A stretch of 60,437 nucleotides of DNA, from contig VRUL01000008.1 of NCBI GenBank assembly GCA_019456145.1, positions 1-60,437 on the forward strand. The letters are read 5' to 3'. Under the pieces are notes generated by a model. It had not been told where the DNA came from. It made no database searches and saw only the letters and a list, made by a program, of their open reading frames with translations. Positions 34,673 to 44,633 of the stretch are shown here, one piece after another; the stretch's first letter is position 1; each line of letters starts with the position of its first letter. The translations under genes and the position numbers were made by a program. Source of the DNA: Planctomycetota bacterium. Lineage in GTDB: Bacteria; Planctomycetota; Phycisphaerae; Sedimentisphaerales; Anaerobacaceae.

Positions 34673-36838
34673 ATGAAAAGAACAATGGCACTCTTATTGG
34701 TTGTACTGTTTGCTACAGCTTTTACTACGGGGAACAGTTGCGAGGCCAAACAGAAAGTGGCAATCACCTTCAACGATAATGATCCTATGGTTTCCTTTGC
34801 CGTTGGAGACATCAAAAGGGCCTTGTCCGATGCTGGTTACGGCGTGGACGGCACAGCAGCGGATTTGCAAATTGCTTTCGAGATTAGCAGCACTGGTATG
34901 GGGCCCCAGGGATTCCGTATCCGTAAAGAAGGCGGCAATGTGACCCGAATTGTCGGGGGCGATTTGTGTGGTGCGATGTATGGAGGCCTGGAACTGGCTG
35001 AAATGATTACGCTTGGCGGGGGTCTCGATGCGGTGCAGGAAAAGGCCTCAAAGCCCTACTTGTTTCGCCGCGGACTCAAATTCAATATTCCGCTGGATGC
35101 CCGCTCACCGAGTTATGATGATACAGGTACTGCCGCTCAGAAGAATATCCCTGTTATGTGGGATTTTGATTTCTGGCAAGAGTTCCTCGATACGCTGGCG
35201 CGGAACCGCTACAATGTGCTCACGCTCTGGACTAAACATCCATATCCGGGTTGGATGAAGCTGGAGAAGTATCCGGAAATAGGTTACGACGACGTCTGTG
35301 TCCTCAAGGATGAGGTTACGACAACAACCAACCGTCAGTGGGACGGGATGGATATGTACGATGGAGATAATTTCAAGGTTGTCAAAAAGATATCTCTGGA
35401 TGAAAAGATTGCATTCTGGAAAAAAGTGTTCCAACTCGCGGATGACCGGGGGATTGAAGTCTATATATTTCACTGGAATATCTTTACTTTTGGCGCAAAA
35501 GGAAAACACGGAATCAACGACAGGCCGGACAATGAAAAGACCATCGAATATATGCGCTATTGCATTGGAGAATTCCTGAAGACCTATCCCCAGATCGATG
35601 GGATCGGGGTAACCGCCGGCGAGCATGTGGATCGACAACGTGTTAAGAGCGTAGGCGGTATCGAGCAGTGGCTCTGGCGCACCTATGGCCAGGCTGTTAT
35701 GGATGTAAAGCGAGCAAATCCCGAACGCGAGCTTCGCTTCATTTTCCGTCAGCATCAGGCCAATCTCGGCAATATCGTAGATGCCTTTAAGGACTTCGAT
35801 GGTCCTTTCAATACAGGCCATAAATACGCCCGGGCCCGTCTTTATTCGACAACCACATCGCCTTATCTCGATATTGAATACAGAAAGGACCTGGAGCGGC
35901 ATAAGGTGCCGTGCTGGCTGAACCTGCGCAACGATGATATGTTCGTGTTTCGGTGGGGAGATGCCGATTACGTACGCGAATTCCTTCAGAATGTCCCTCG
36001 TGACTTGATGCGGTTTGAAGCCGGCTTCTATATGGGACCGGACGGCTTTGTCTGGGGTCGTGAATTCATCAGCAAGGAACCCGACCTGTCAGGCGAGCTG
36101 GAAGTCAACAAGCACTGGTATCGTTTTATGCTTTGGGGACGTCTGGGTTATGACCTGACCCTAACCCGTGACTTTTTCGAAAAGCGCCTGAAGAATCGCT
36201 TCCCGAAAGCCAAACCTGCGCTTCTTTATGACACGTGGGCGGCCGCATCGCAGATTGTTCCCCAGGTCAACCACTTCTTCTTCCGAGTTAACGACTTTCA
36301 GTTTTCCCCCGAGGGCTGTATTTACGATCGAGGTTTCCTGCCGGTGGACCAGTTCTTCCAGCATCCTCCACTGCGGGGCTCAGGAATCCTTTCGGTTCAG
36401 GAATATGCGTCATCGGTCATCAGGAAAAAAGCGTTTGGCGGAATCACGCCCATGGAGGTGTCCGACAAACTGGATAAGCTGGCGGAAAAGGCCCTAAATG
36501 GTGTTAAGACTTTGAGAAAAACCCGCTATGCCAATAAGGAATTAGCCGCCACCCTGACGGATATGGAATCCATGGCCTATTTAGGCCGTTACTACGCCGA
36601 CAAGATTCGAGGTGCAGCCGAACTGGCGGTTTTCCGAGCTGACCCCACACGCAAAAAGCATCAGGCAAGTGCCGTCCGTCATCTGACCAATGCCGTTAAG
36701 GAATGGGAAGCCTACACTCGCGCAGCTTCAAGCCAATATCGCCCGCAGCTCTTTTCCCGCACGCATTACATGGACTGGGCGAAAATCCTGAGAGAAGTGA
36801 AAAAAGAGGTCGAAACGGTTCGAAGCTCTAAGTATTGA
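34673..36838 (+). CDS. Secreted alpha-glucuronidase-like glycoside hydrolase
   Basis: The start is ATG 34673 with TAGGAG upstream, giving 721 residues; an upstream GTG at 34652 is less likely. A signal peptide (1-26) precedes an alpha/beta N-terminal domain (about 30-130) like those before GH20, GH67, GH84 and GH115 barrels, then a TIM-barrel-like region (about 140-480) with FWQEFLDTLARNRYNVLTLW, IYIFHWNIF-type strand ends and IGVTAGEHVDR, where E and H are candidates for catalysis. The C-terminus (about 580-721) is helical. Related proteins are often labelled carbohydrate-binding family 6, without clear activity. Substrate is probably a uronic-acid-bearing plant or algal glycan, but this is inference. 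Confidence 0.65.
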   Translation: MKRTMALLLVVLFATAFTTGNSCEAKQKVAITFNDNDPMVSFAVGDIKRALSDAGYGVDGTAADLQIAFEISSTGMGPQGFRIRKEGGNVTRIVGGDLCGAMYGGLELAEMITLGGGLDAVQEKASKPYLFRRGLKFNIPLDARSPSYDDTGTAAQKNIPVMWDFDFWQEFLDTLARNRYNVLTLWTKHPYPGWMKLEKYPEIGYDDVCVLKDEVTTTTNRQWDGMDMYDGDNFKVVKKISLDEKIAFWKKVFQLADDRGIEVYIFHWNIFTFGAKGKHGINDRPDNEKTIEYMRYCIGEFLKTYPQIDGIGVTAGEHVDRQRVKSVGGIEQWLWRTYGQAVMDVKRANPERELRFIFRQHQANLGNIVDAFKDFDGPFNTGHKYARARLYSTTTSPYLDIEYRKDLERHKVPCWLNLRNDDMFVFRWGDADYVREFLQNVPRDLMRFEAGFYMGPDGFVWGREFISKEPDLSGELEVNKHWYRFMLWGRLGYDLTLTRDFFEKRLKNRFPKAKPALLYDTWAAASQIVPQVNHFFFRVNDFQFSPEGCIYDRGFLPVDQFFQHPPLRGSGILSVQEYASSVIRKKAFGGITPMEVSDKLDKLAEKALNGVKTLRKTRYANKELAATLTDMESMAYLGRYYADKIRGAAELAVFRADPTRKKHQASAVRHLTNAVKEWEAYTRAASSQYRPQLFSRTHYMDWAKILREVKKEVETVRSSKY

Positions 36839-36859
36839 TTCAACGGCTCATGTAAAAAG

Positions 36860-37675
36860 TTACATTAATTCAGCAGAATCTTGGGGTATCCAGGTATCGT
36901 TATCGTTAAAAAGCTTTATATGAAGCCATCCGGGCCGGCTTTCAAGCAAATCAAATTCTGTCCCTTCATGCAACGGTTCTTTAAAGCTTGGCGCATAATT
37001 TTGGCCATCACCCTGACGGGCAACGACCTCTTTGATTGTGATCACGCCGGGAATTTTGCCTGCCTTTGTTCTGGATTCTACAACCAGTGATACGAGAAAA
37101 CAGGTTGTCAATATAGCACATATTATCGCAGGTACCATCCAGGGAGCACTTCGGCCAAACCATACTATCCCTGCAACGCATATACAAACAATACCAAAGA
37201 AGATGCAGGTAAATAAAAATCTGGCTTTAATTGAAAAATCATAATGCCAGAAAAAAAGAGTCTGTAAAACACGTTTTTCCGTTTTTGTGACGACCTTGTC
37301 TATTCTCCTGCTGCGTGCAAAAGTCAGATTCTTTTGAATGTTCGCATCTGAATTGTCAAGTTTTTCGGCCCGGCGATAATTCAGTATAGCCTTGCCGATG
37401 TCGCCTTTGAGAAAATAAGCGTTACCGAGATTATAATATAGCCTGGCATTTTTTACCTGGCCTTCATCTATGATTCTTTCGAAAGCAAGTGCCGCTTTTT
37501 CATAAAATCTTTTAGCCTGGTCCAGGTTCTTAGCCGAATTAGCTTCCCTGAAACTTTGGTTGGCCTGGCTGAAAAGTGAGTAAGCCTGATCTTTAGACAT
37601 TTTGGCATCAGCAGGCCTGGTCAGGCAAAAAAGAGATAAAGCAATTGGTATTATGGTTAGTTTCTTATTGATCAC
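36860..37675 (-). CDS. batE: BatE-like TPR and SH3-type membrane protein
   Basis: The 271-residue protein has a signal peptide (1-24), three TPR-like helix pairs (about 30-125: YYNLGNAYFLKGDIGKAILNY), two membrane spans (about 148-195) and a C-terminal SH3-like domain (about 215-270, ending RPGWLHIKLFNDNDTWIP). This is the BatE arrangement. It overlaps batD by four bases (ATGA) and is the last gene of the operon. TPR proteins of the Bat set are thought to mediate complex assembly at the inner membrane. Confidence 0.85.
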   Translation of the reverse strand: MINKKLTIIPIALSLFCLTRPADAKMSKDQAYSLFSQANQSFREANSAKNLDQAKRFYEKAALAFERIIDEGQVKNARLYYNLGNAYFLKGDIGKAILNYRRAEKLDNSDANIQKNLTFARSRRIDKVVTKTEKRVLQTLFFWHYDFSIKARFLFTCIFFGIVCICVAGIVWFGRSAPWMVPAIICAILTTCFLVSLVVESRTKAGKIPGVITIKEVVARQGDGQNYAPSFKEPLHEGTEFDLLESRPGWLHIKLFNDNDTWIPQDSAELM

Positions 37676-39516
37676 TTCTTCGATTTCTTTTCAATATTGC
37701 GGATAAGGCCGATTATGTCTTCAATTTTTCCCGAATCGATAGTTACATTTATCGAGGCATAACGCGCTGATTCGAATTCAGCTATTATAAGTCGGAATTT
37801 ATCGGCAATTTCATTGTCTTTTGTTGAAGTAATAATCGTATCACAGCAGTCGTCCGGAGTAAGGGAGCCAGCCATTTTGTCGAATCGGTCACCGATGTAT
37901 CGCTTCATAATTGACACAACCAACTCGTTTCGCTGTGAAGTGTCCGTTGAAATGATTTTCTTTAATTGGTTTACAGTTTTACTGCATGCCTGTCGGCGTC
38001 TCTTTGCAGCAACTTTTTCAGGGCTGGTCGAGGTCACGAGCTTAGCGGCCGAAATCAAAATCAATATGCCTAAAGGCGCCGCCCAAAGAGGAGCATAACC
38101 CGGACTGAATAAAGCATTGGCAGGTGAAAAACTCATATTTTCCAAAACGTCCGGACTTTCGTAATTAGCGGAGAGTCCTTTTTTTATCACCTCGACCTCT
38201 CTGTTAATCGTGACAAAATCCCTTCCTTCTATGTCGGCAGCGGTTAGTCTTCTGGATGGCTTAAGGTCGAGCTTTATGGGCTTGGTTTTTGCAATAGAAT
38301 AGCTATTAGTGTCGGGGTCAAAATACGCCAACGGAATAGAAGGTATAACATTTGCGTTATTTTTGTCAGGCCTGATTGTTTGCGTGAAGACCTTGAAGCC
38401 ATTGTCAATTGTGGGGGACGCTTTTTGGGAGGGTATCTTAAAGTTGGCCGCTAATTCCGATACCTGTTCAAGTGCAGGCCACTGTACAGATTTTAAGTAT
38501 TTGCCGCCGCCAATTTTGATAGTCAGGGTAATGGGGTCTCCCATATATACATCTGTTGTCGGTTTGGCGGAGGCTTCAATTGTGAATTGTCCAACCAAAC
38601 CGTAAAAGCCATCGGGCTTACCTTGTTCTGGCAGGGGTAAAACGGCAAGCTGCTGCGATTTTGAGCTTACCATAAATCTTTTATATTGTTTTTGCGAGCC
38701 GAAAATACCATCAAAAAATCGGTCCCGTGACCGTGCTCGGCCAACGGCAACATCTGTGGATACCACAGTCGGGGCTATTTGTATTTGTCCTGAAGTTTTA
38801 GGGACAAGAATTTTTCGCAGGATAAGAAGATTAGATTGTTTTCCCTTATAGACAACCTGATGTTGTGAAACCAGGACCGTTGTGCCCGTGCCTAAATCAA
38901 ATTCTTTGGCCGGCTGGTCGAGAATATCGGGATTTTCAAGATAAAACGCGCCGCTTTTAAAAACAGGTATGTTGAACTGCGGGTCTCTAATATCAGTGAA
39001 GTAAAATTTGACAGTCATTAAAACAGGCTGGCCAACGTAACATTTTTGTTCCGACAATGTAACTTCAAGAGCCAGTTGGTCAGTTGTGCCTGGCTTTAGA
39101 ATATTTACAGAAACAGGCTTAGTACGATATGTCTTTTGGCCCACGGTGACATTGACAGGACCAAGCTCTATACGGCCGGTCTGAGTGGACGTCAACGAAT
39201 AACTCATTACATATCTTTTGACCACATTTCTGGTTGTTTTTCCATTGACAATCTTTATTGAGGTCTGTGAGACGTCCCGATTACCTGCACTTCGAGGATT
39301 GTATTTTGCCAGTGGTGCCAGATCGACCTGGCCCGGCTGATTTTCGCCGTCAATGATTATATGGTAAGTAAAACTCTCACCGACGTAAATATCCTTCGAA
39401 GAATCAACCTGGGCAATAACCTGTATCCGACCAAACGAAGTTGCTGAGGCCAGTGCCACCAAAGCAAAAACAGTAACAATATGTTTTGTGTACATCATTT
39501 CTTTCATAATAATCAA
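37672..39516 (-). CDS. batD: BatD-family membrane protein
   Basis: The 614-residue protein has a signal peptide (about 10-30), a series of beta-sandwich domains (VGESFTYHIIIDGENQPG, GQKTYRTKPVSVNIL and repeated units to about 460), one membrane span (about 477-498) and a cytoplasmic helical tail. That is the oxygen-tolerance protein BatD plan. In the Bat model BatD is a periplasmic-facing partner of the VWA proteins. It overlaps batE. An upstream BatD-like gene (42438-43511) has a similar layout but is half as long, so the operon contains two such proteins. Confidence 0.88.
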   Translation of the reverse strand: MIIMKEMMYTKHIVTVFALVALASATSFGRIQVIAQVDSSKDIYVGESFTYHIIIDGENQPGQVDLAPLAKYNPRSAGNRDVSQTSIKIVNGKTTRNVVKRYVMSYSLTSTQTGRIELGPVNVTVGQKTYRTKPVSVNILKPGTTDQLALEVTLSEQKCYVGQPVLMTVKFYFTDIRDPQFNIPVFKSGAFYLENPDILDQPAKEFDLGTGTTVLVSQHQVVYKGKQSNLLILRKILVPKTSGQIQIAPTVVSTDVAVGRARSRDRFFDGIFGSQKQYKRFMVSSKSQQLAVLPLPEQGKPDGFYGLVGQFTIEASAKPTTDVYMGDPITLTIKIGGGKYLKSVQWPALEQVSELAANFKIPSQKASPTIDNGFKVFTQTIRPDKNNANVIPSIPLAYFDPDTNSYSIAKTKPIKLDLKPSRRLTAADIEGRDFVTINREVEVIKKGLSANYESPDVLENMSFSPANALFSPGYAPLWAAPLGILILISAAKLVTSTSPEKVAAKRRRQACSKTVNQLKKIISTDTSQRNELVVSIMKRYIGDRFDKMAGSLTPDDCCDTIITSTKDNEIADKFRLIIAEFESARYASINVTIDSGKIEDIIGLIRNIEKKSKK

Positions 39517-39536
39517 CGATTGTTAATTAATTCCTG

Positions 39537-40328
39537 TCACCAATCTTTTTCGACTTTTTGGTAACGAGCCCTTTGCAAAATTTGTCTTTGTTTTTTATCA
39601 CGCTGCTCTTTGTCGAGTATTTCCTGGGCGGTTGTGTCAGGAGCCTGCTTTTTTTCATCATTTTGCTGTTGTTGCTGCTGCTCTTGCTGTGATTGTTGCT
39701 CATTAGGGTCCTGCGGGCTATTCGGGTCCCGGCCCTGCTGTTGTTGGCCTTGGTTTGGGTCCTGAGCCTGTTGCTGCTGATTTTGCTGCTGCTGGTTGGG
39801 ATCCTGGGGCTGATTTGGGTCCTGTTGATTCTTGAGCTGGTCGAGAATGTCTTTTATAATCAATCGGGCAACTTCAATATTTTTTGCGGCCTTTTTATTT
39901 TCCGGGTCAATATCCAGCACACCTCGCCAATGCCCTATAGCGGTTTCCATTTCCTCAATTGCCTTTTGCAGATTCGAGTCTCTTTGTTTGGAGCCCTGCT
40001 GAAAAGAACAATTACCAAGATTGTACTTGGCCTTTGTGACGAGTTTCATATTTTTACTTTCTGCAGCAACCTCTCTGTATAAATTCATGGCCTGGCCAAG
40101 ATCATCAAGACGGTAGTAGCTGTTTGCCTTATTGAATTTTGGTTCTAAAGCTTCAGGCCTGCCGATTAAGGCCAGGTCGTATTGTCTAACTGCTTCTTCG
40201 AATTGTCCCTTCTCATATAGTTCATTGCCCCGGCGTGTGGAAAGTCCAGCCGAAGAAGCAAGGACCGTTTGTAACATAAATAAAACCGGCAATATCTGTA
40301 AAAGTATTTTATGTTTTCCTGCGTTCAT
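39537..40328 (-). CDS. batC: BatC-like TPR protein with Gln-rich linker
   Basis: The 263-residue protein has a signal peptide (1-27), TPR repeats (about 30-160: GNELYEKGQFEEAVRQYDLAL and KANSYYRLDDLGQAMNLYREV) and a low-complexity part (165-228) built from QDPN, DPNQ and long Q runs. It ends with a short conserved-looking helical tail (EILDKEQRDKKQRQIL). Sequence of this kind between TPRs and tail is typical of planctomycetal BatC. It overlaps batB by 20 bases. The Q-rich part may be a flexible linker and is likely to vary in length between strains. Confidence 0.85.
   Translation of the reverse strand: MNAGKHKILLQILPVLFMLQTVLASSAGLSTRRGNELYEKGQFEEAVRQYDLALIGRPEALEPKFNKANSYYRLDDLGQAMNLYREVAAESKNMKLVTKAKYNLGNCSFQQGSKQRDSNLQKAIEEMETAIGHWRGVLDIDPENKKAAKNIEVARLIIKDILDQLKNQQDPNQPQDPNQQQQNQQQQAQDPNQGQQQQGRDPNSPQDPNEQQSQQEQQQQQQNDEKKQAPDTTAQEILDKEQRDKKQRQILQRARYQKVEKDW
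39645..39836 (-). repeat. Low-complexity QDPN/Q-run coding repeat within batC
   Basis: This 192-base segment encodes residues 165-228 of BatC, composed of repeats of D-P-N-Q, Q-D-P-N and runs of up to seven glutamines. At the DNA level it shows short reiterated CTGTTG/CTGCTG-type strings on the + strand, so it is prone to slippage. Confidence 0.8.
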
Positions 40329-41322
40329 TTATAAAAACCTCACAAATAATCAATGCTAAACCTAAAGCCACAAAAATCTGGAATTTTTCATCGTATTTGA
40401 GCATTGTTGTCGATTCGAGCTGGCGTTTTTCGGCAGAGGCAATCAAACTCTCATAAATCCGGCCAAGATCCAAAGTCGTGCCGGGTTCAACCGAAAGATA
40501 TTTTCCGCCATCAGTTGCATAAACAAGCTCCCGCAGCTTATCGCCGTCGACCTTTGACCATACTTCTTCACCTTTATATTTGAGGAACGTTTTCTGGCCA
40601 TTTGGGCCTGTAATTGGAATCCGTGAGCCTTGACTTTCATCACCGAGACCAATCGCTATTATTCTTATACCATCAGCGGCAGCTTTTTCGGCGGCCCGGA
40701 TTGGGAAACTGTCATGGTCTTCACCATCAGTAATCAAGATTATATCCTTGTACTCACGGCTCTTCTTGTCGAAAACTTCATCAGCAGCCTTTCTGATAGC
40801 ATCTCCTATCATTGTACCGCCCCTGCTGGAGCTTTCAGTGGATATGTCCGCTAAAACCATTCTTACAAAGGCATAATCCTGTGTCAGGGGGCATTTTACC
40901 GTACTGTTTCCGGCGAATGTTACAATGGCCATCCGATCACCTTTGAGCATTTCCAAAAGGTCACGTATCGCTATCTTTGAACGTTCGAGCCTGCTCGGCT
41001 TGATATCCTCTGCGAGCATAGAGCGGGAGGTATCCAGTAATATACAGACATCACGACCTTGCCGTTTAATTTTTTGGGCCTGTGGATTCCATTTAGGCTC
41101 GGTTAACGCTATTACGATACTAACGAAACCGGCAACTAACAAAAAAGCTTTGAATATTTGCTTTTTCAAGCTCACAGAAACATTGATCTTCTTGAGCATC
41201 TCATTGCTGGCCAATATTCTAAGGGCCCTAACCTTTTGCCAAAAGCACCAGATGTACACGGGCAGTAAAGCGACCGGCACAACGAATAACAACCACAATG
41301 CTTTATCATTTCCCAGATTCAT
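40309..41322 (-). CDS. batB: BatB-like von Willebrand factor A membrane protein
   Basis: The 337-residue protein has two N-terminal membrane spans (about 8-27 and 57-74), a VWA domain (about 88-290) with the metal-binding MIDAS DTSRS at 97-101 plus later Thr and Asp, and a C-terminal span (about 310-328). This is the BatA/BatB layout. It forms a VWA pair with the preceding gene and overlaps batC. The VWA faces the periplasm in the usual model. Activity is thought to be metal-dependent protein binding rather than catalysis. Confidence 0.93.
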   Translation of the reverse strand: MNLGNDKALWLLFVVPVALLPVYIWCFWQKVRALRILASNEMLKKINVSVSLKKQIFKAFLLVAGFVSIVIALTEPKWNPQAQKIKRQGRDVCILLDTSRSMLAEDIKPSRLERSKIAIRDLLEMLKGDRMAIVTFAGNSTVKCPLTQDYAFVRMVLADISTESSSRGGTMIGDAIRKAADEVFDKKSREYKDIILITDGEDHDSFPIRAAEKAAADGIRIIAIGLGDESQGSRIPITGPNGQKTFLKYKGEEVWSKVDGDKLRELVYATDGGKYLSVEPGTTLDLGRIYESLIASAEKRQLESTTMLKYDEKFQIFVALGLALIICEVFINERRKT

Positions 41323-41345
41323 AAATGTTCTTACACTTTTCTCTC

Positions 41346-42437
41346 TTACGGAATCTTACGAAATACCGTACAGCTTGCCAACATTTCCAAAACCAGTACC
41401 AACAAGGCCGCCAACGTCCATGGCCCAAAAAGCTCTGCATATTGAGTATACTGAATCGACTTGACTTCGGTTTTTTCCAATTTGTTGATTCTTTCAACGA
41501 TTTTTTCAAGTGTTTCTGCACTATCTGCCCGGCCATAAAAAACGCCTGTCTTTTCGGCAATAGCTTTAAGTAATCTTTCATCAAGATTTTGACCGGTCGG
41601 CATCTTGTAAGTTCCCAATGGAGTCTGAATGGTTGTATAGGCCTGAGAAGAACCGATGCCAATTGTATATATTTTTATTCCCCATTCCTTCGCAAGTTCG
41701 GCAGCCTTGAGAGGATCATGTTCGCCGGCATTATTAATCCCGTCAGTAAGCAGAATAATTACCTTACTCTTAATCTCAAAGCCGCCTTCCTGCTCAACTA
41801 AATTCTTTTCACCGGCCTGAATCAGTTGAGTTTTTCTTTGTTGTAGTTCATCCTCGGCTTTTTTAAGTCTGGCAGCCGCCAAGGCAATCGCATCGCCTAT
41901 GGCTGTGCCGTCTTCACTTCGAAGTCTGACAATCTCTGTTGTTTTCAGGAATTCAAGCAGGACGCTATGGCTAAGCACCAAAGGGCAAATCGTATCAGCA
42001 TATCGGGCAAAGGTAACCAGGCCTATAAGGTCGTTATTTCTGCCGGCCAAGCCTTTTTTATTACCCTCTATAAAATCAGAGAGAACCTTTTTAACTACTT
42101 CCAGGCGGTTCAGTTTTTGCCCATAATAATCCATTTCCGTCTGCATGCTGCCGGAGCGGTCGGCGACAACCTCGATTGCCACGCCTTTAGTGGAAATTTC
42201 CGACAGTACCGTTCCTTTTCTTGGCCTGGCAAGGGCAACTATCAAAAGACCAACACAAGCCAGCCTGGCAATCAACAATAACGGCCTAAGCCTGATGCGT
42301 GCAGAGATAAGACATTTTTTCATATCTATGAGACTGGGGAATTTCAATGCGGCAGTACGTTTTTTGCGCAGATACACAAACGCCAGAACTGGCAAAACCA
42401 AAAACAACAACAAAACCCATGGCGAATTCAACTGCAT
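41346..42437 (-). CDS. batA: BatA-like von Willebrand factor A membrane protein
   Basis: The 363-residue protein begins with LNSPWVLLLFLVLP-type N-terminal membrane span and the KFPSL linker seen in BatA, a second span (about 53-69), and a VWA domain (about 85-310) with MIDAS DRSGS at 93-97. A third span lies at about 336-358. Start ATG 42437 abuts the stop of the preceding gene, showing tight coupling. It lies 23 bases before batB. Confidence 0.93.
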   Translation of the reverse strand: MQLNSPWVLLLFLVLPVLAFVYLRKKRTAALKFPSLIDMKKCLISARIRLRPLLLIARLACVGLLIVALARPRKGTVLSEISTKGVAIEVVADRSGSMQTEMDYYGQKLNRLEVVKKVLSDFIEGNKKGLAGRNNDLIGLVTFARYADTICPLVLSHSVLLEFLKTTEIVRLRSEDGTAIGDAIALAAARLKKAEDELQQRKTQLIQAGEKNLVEQEGGFEIKSKVIILLTDGINNAGEHDPLKAAELAKEWGIKIYTIGIGSSQAYTTIQTPLGTYKMPTGQNLDERLLKAIAEKTGVFYGRADSAETLEKIVERINKLEKTEVKSIQYTQYAELFGPWTLAALLVLVLEMLASCTVFRKIP

Positions 42438-43511
42438 TTATACGCTCCCGGCTTCCACAGTTTGTCCAACTTCAGCTTCTGTTACATCAATCTTTTTCTC
42501 GTCGGACTTTGTTTTCTCAATAAAGTTTTTAACCAGATCGAATGTCTTCTGGATTTGCTCTGTAGCAGGATTGTGTCTGGCAAACTTTACAAGGTCACAA
42601 TGTATTAGAAACTCTCCCAAATCCTCCTTGTCGTTTGCGCCAAGAACCTCTGCGCCTGCCAGCTCGATTAAGAATTCTTCTGTAGTTCTTTCCGGTGCCC
42701 GCAGATTAAAGCGATGCTCAATATAATGCCTGAGAATATTGCTTATTTGCTCGTAGAATTCCTTGATTTTACCAGCTTTTATCAAGTCCTCTTTAACCAG
42801 AGCTCGCAACTTTTCGTAGGCAATTTCATGAGCTGGTTTGAAAATCCTGATAAGCTCAGCTTTTTTCTTTTTCCTTAAATACATCCAGACCACCATACCA
42901 GCCGCAGTAATACCAACAATTCCTAATGACCAAAACCAGAAATAAGATTTTTCCCTGGACATCTGGACAACGTCTTCAATGTCAGCTATTACCAGCTCAG
43001 CCCGCTGCTCGCCAAGCAGAGAAGTCACTTCGATATCTATCGGCTCGGTGGTAAGCTCATATTTATTTTCTTCGGGGCTATTAATATCATAGAACTCAAA
43101 CGTAAAAGCTGGTATCGCAAACGTACCTGAAAGAAACGGCTCGAGGCGATATTGGTATGTTTGGACTACATTATTGTTCTGGTCAAGCTTATCACCTAAA
43201 TTGTCCCAGTCGACTATACCGAAGTTCTCAAGCACTTTATCGACCTTTGGCATCTTCACTTCAAATCCCGTTTCAATGGCCGCCTCAAGCTCCAGCAAAA
43301 CAGTTTCTGCAATGGTCATTTTGGTTTTGTCAGCACGTATGTGAACAGTTAAAGGCCCCCGCTGGTAATCTTTATCGATTTCGAACTCAGCCTTTTTGGT
43401 CCTGGCGTCGTTACTTTTTTCACAACCAACGCAAACCAATAGCAATGCACCGGTTATAAGTGCATAAACTATTACCACTATACTTTTGTGTTTTTGTGTT
43501 TTACTTGTCAT
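42438..43511 (-). CDS. BatD-like membrane lipoprotein of the bat operon
   Basis: The 357-residue protein has a signal sequence with a possible lipobox Cys near residue 30 (LVCVGC), an exported beta-sandwich domain (about 45-165: GPLTVHIRADKTKMTIAETVLLELEAAI-type strands), a membrane span (about 188-210) and a cytoplasmic helical domain (about 225-340, YEQISNILRHYIEHRFNLRAPERTTEEF) like the DUF4381/BatD tail. It is a second, short BatD-type partner. It overlaps the upstream gene by 11 bases and abuts batA. Confidence 0.78.
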   Translation of the reverse strand: MTSKTQKHKSIVVIVYALITGALLLVCVGCEKSNDARTKKAEFEIDKDYQRGPLTVHIRADKTKMTIAETVLLELEAAIETGFEVKMPKVDKVLENFGIVDWDNLGDKLDQNNNVVQTYQYRLEPFLSGTFAIPAFTFEFYDINSPEENKYELTTEPIDIEVTSLLGEQRAELVIADIEDVVQMSREKSYFWFWSLGIVGITAAGMVVWMYLRKKKKAELIRIFKPAHEIAYEKLRALVKEDLIKAGKIKEFYEQISNILRHYIEHRFNLRAPERTTEEFLIELAGAEVLGANDKEDLGEFLIHCDLVKFARHNPATEQIQKTFDLVKNFIEKTKSDEKKIDVTEAEVGQTVEAGSV

Positions 43512-44601
43512 CTTTACTTTGTTCTGTAGGCATTAATGCAGAGGAATGGATGATAACATTGTACTTGTCCATCAACTGTTTAATAAAGCTTTGCTGGACA
43601 TCCTGGCTTTTACGGCCCACAAGCTCGCTGGTTACCTGGTCTCTAACCTCGTCAAAGCTCTTTTGTCGCTCAGTAGAGTTGGGGTCTTCTTTGTTTGCAG
43701 GTTCTATGAACTTGCCCTTGTTTGCCTGGTAATATGTTTGTAGGTCGGTTTCGGTAATATTAATTTTGCCGGCCAGTTCGGCATTCATTAACTGCTGGCT
43801 CAAGAGGCTGCGAGTCAATTCTTCAATGAGCTTTTTAGTCTCAGGCTTTTGCATTAAATCCTCTTTCAAGCCTTGCCGATACAGAACTTCCTGAGCAAGC
43901 CATGATTGAAGAAATTGTTGTTTGGCCGAAGGGTCATTATATTGTTCGAGTATCTTATTTTTTTGCTCGTATAATTGATCAGTTGTCATAAATGCCGCCA
44001 TAGGAGCAAGCTGGTTTTCGATTGCTGCTTCTATCAGTGCGCCAAGGTCGGCTTCGGTAATCTTTTCGGCACCGATTTCAGCGACTATTTTACCTCCGGC
44101 ATTTTTTGTCTTCTTGAAACTTGTCCTGTCCATCAACTCATACCGCAAAGCTGAAAACTTCCCAAGCCTTTCGAAGCAATTTTTAATATGAGCATTAATT
44201 TGAGGCTCTAATTCGCCGATTTTGGCAATTGCTTCGCTGCGATAGTAATATTCAATCGCCTCAGCATAAGAACCCGCTTTCTCAAATAAAGTACCTATTT
44301 GAAATAGAATCCTGGCATGTTCTTTATCCGGCAATTTGTTGAGGACCAAATAATCCCGCCAAACCTTAGCGGCCCTGGTATATAAATTGCGCCCGGCAAG
44401 TCTGGAAGCCAGTTGCTTAACTTGTTCAGGCGAAAGAGCTGAGACAGTATTTGCCGAATAAGGCCCTTGATTCGAAGGCCTTATAAGAAAATTGACAGCT
44501 CCCTGACCTACTAAAATTAAAAGCAGTATGATAATTATTCCGGATGTAAAAGAATATTTCCGTTTTTTCTCAGGTAAAGAAAAATTCAGTTCATCGGCCA
44601 T
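43501..44601 (-). CDS. Membrane-anchored TPR and SurA/PpiD-like chaperone of the bat operon
   Basis: The 366-residue protein has one N-terminal membrane span (about 19-39), TPR-like helices (about 55-150: KVWRDYLVLNKLPDKEHARIL and AGSYAEAIEYYYRSEA), and a second half that resembles the N-terminal chaperone part of SurA/PpiD-type foldases (about 178-340: VNxEKITxADL-like opening, QWLAQEVLYRQGLKEDLMQ, LIEELTRSLLSQQLMNAEL, then a DLQTYYQANKGKF motif). No parvulin prolyl-isomerase domain follows. It is an unusual member of a bat operon and could fold or guide the exported VWA proteins. Confidence 0.75.
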   Translation of the reverse strand: MADELNFSLPEKKRKYSFTSGIIIILLLILVGQGAVNFLIRPSNQGPYSANTVSALSPEQVKQLASRLAGRNLYTRAAKVWRDYLVLNKLPDKEHARILFQIGTLFEKAGSYAEAIEYYYRSEAIAKIGELEPQINAHIKNCFERLGKFSALRYELMDRTSFKKTKNAGGKIVAEIGAEKITEADLGALIEAAIENQLAPMAAFMTTDQLYEQKNKILEQYNDPSAKQQFLQSWLAQEVLYRQGLKEDLMQKPETKKLIEELTRSLLSQQLMNAELAGKINITETDLQTYYQANKGKFIEPANKEDPNSTERQKSFDEVRDQVTSELVGRKSQDVQQSFIKQLMDKYNVIIHSSALMPTEQSKDDK

Positions 44602-44633
44602 TACTTCTACCTCACATATCGATTAAAAGTTAG

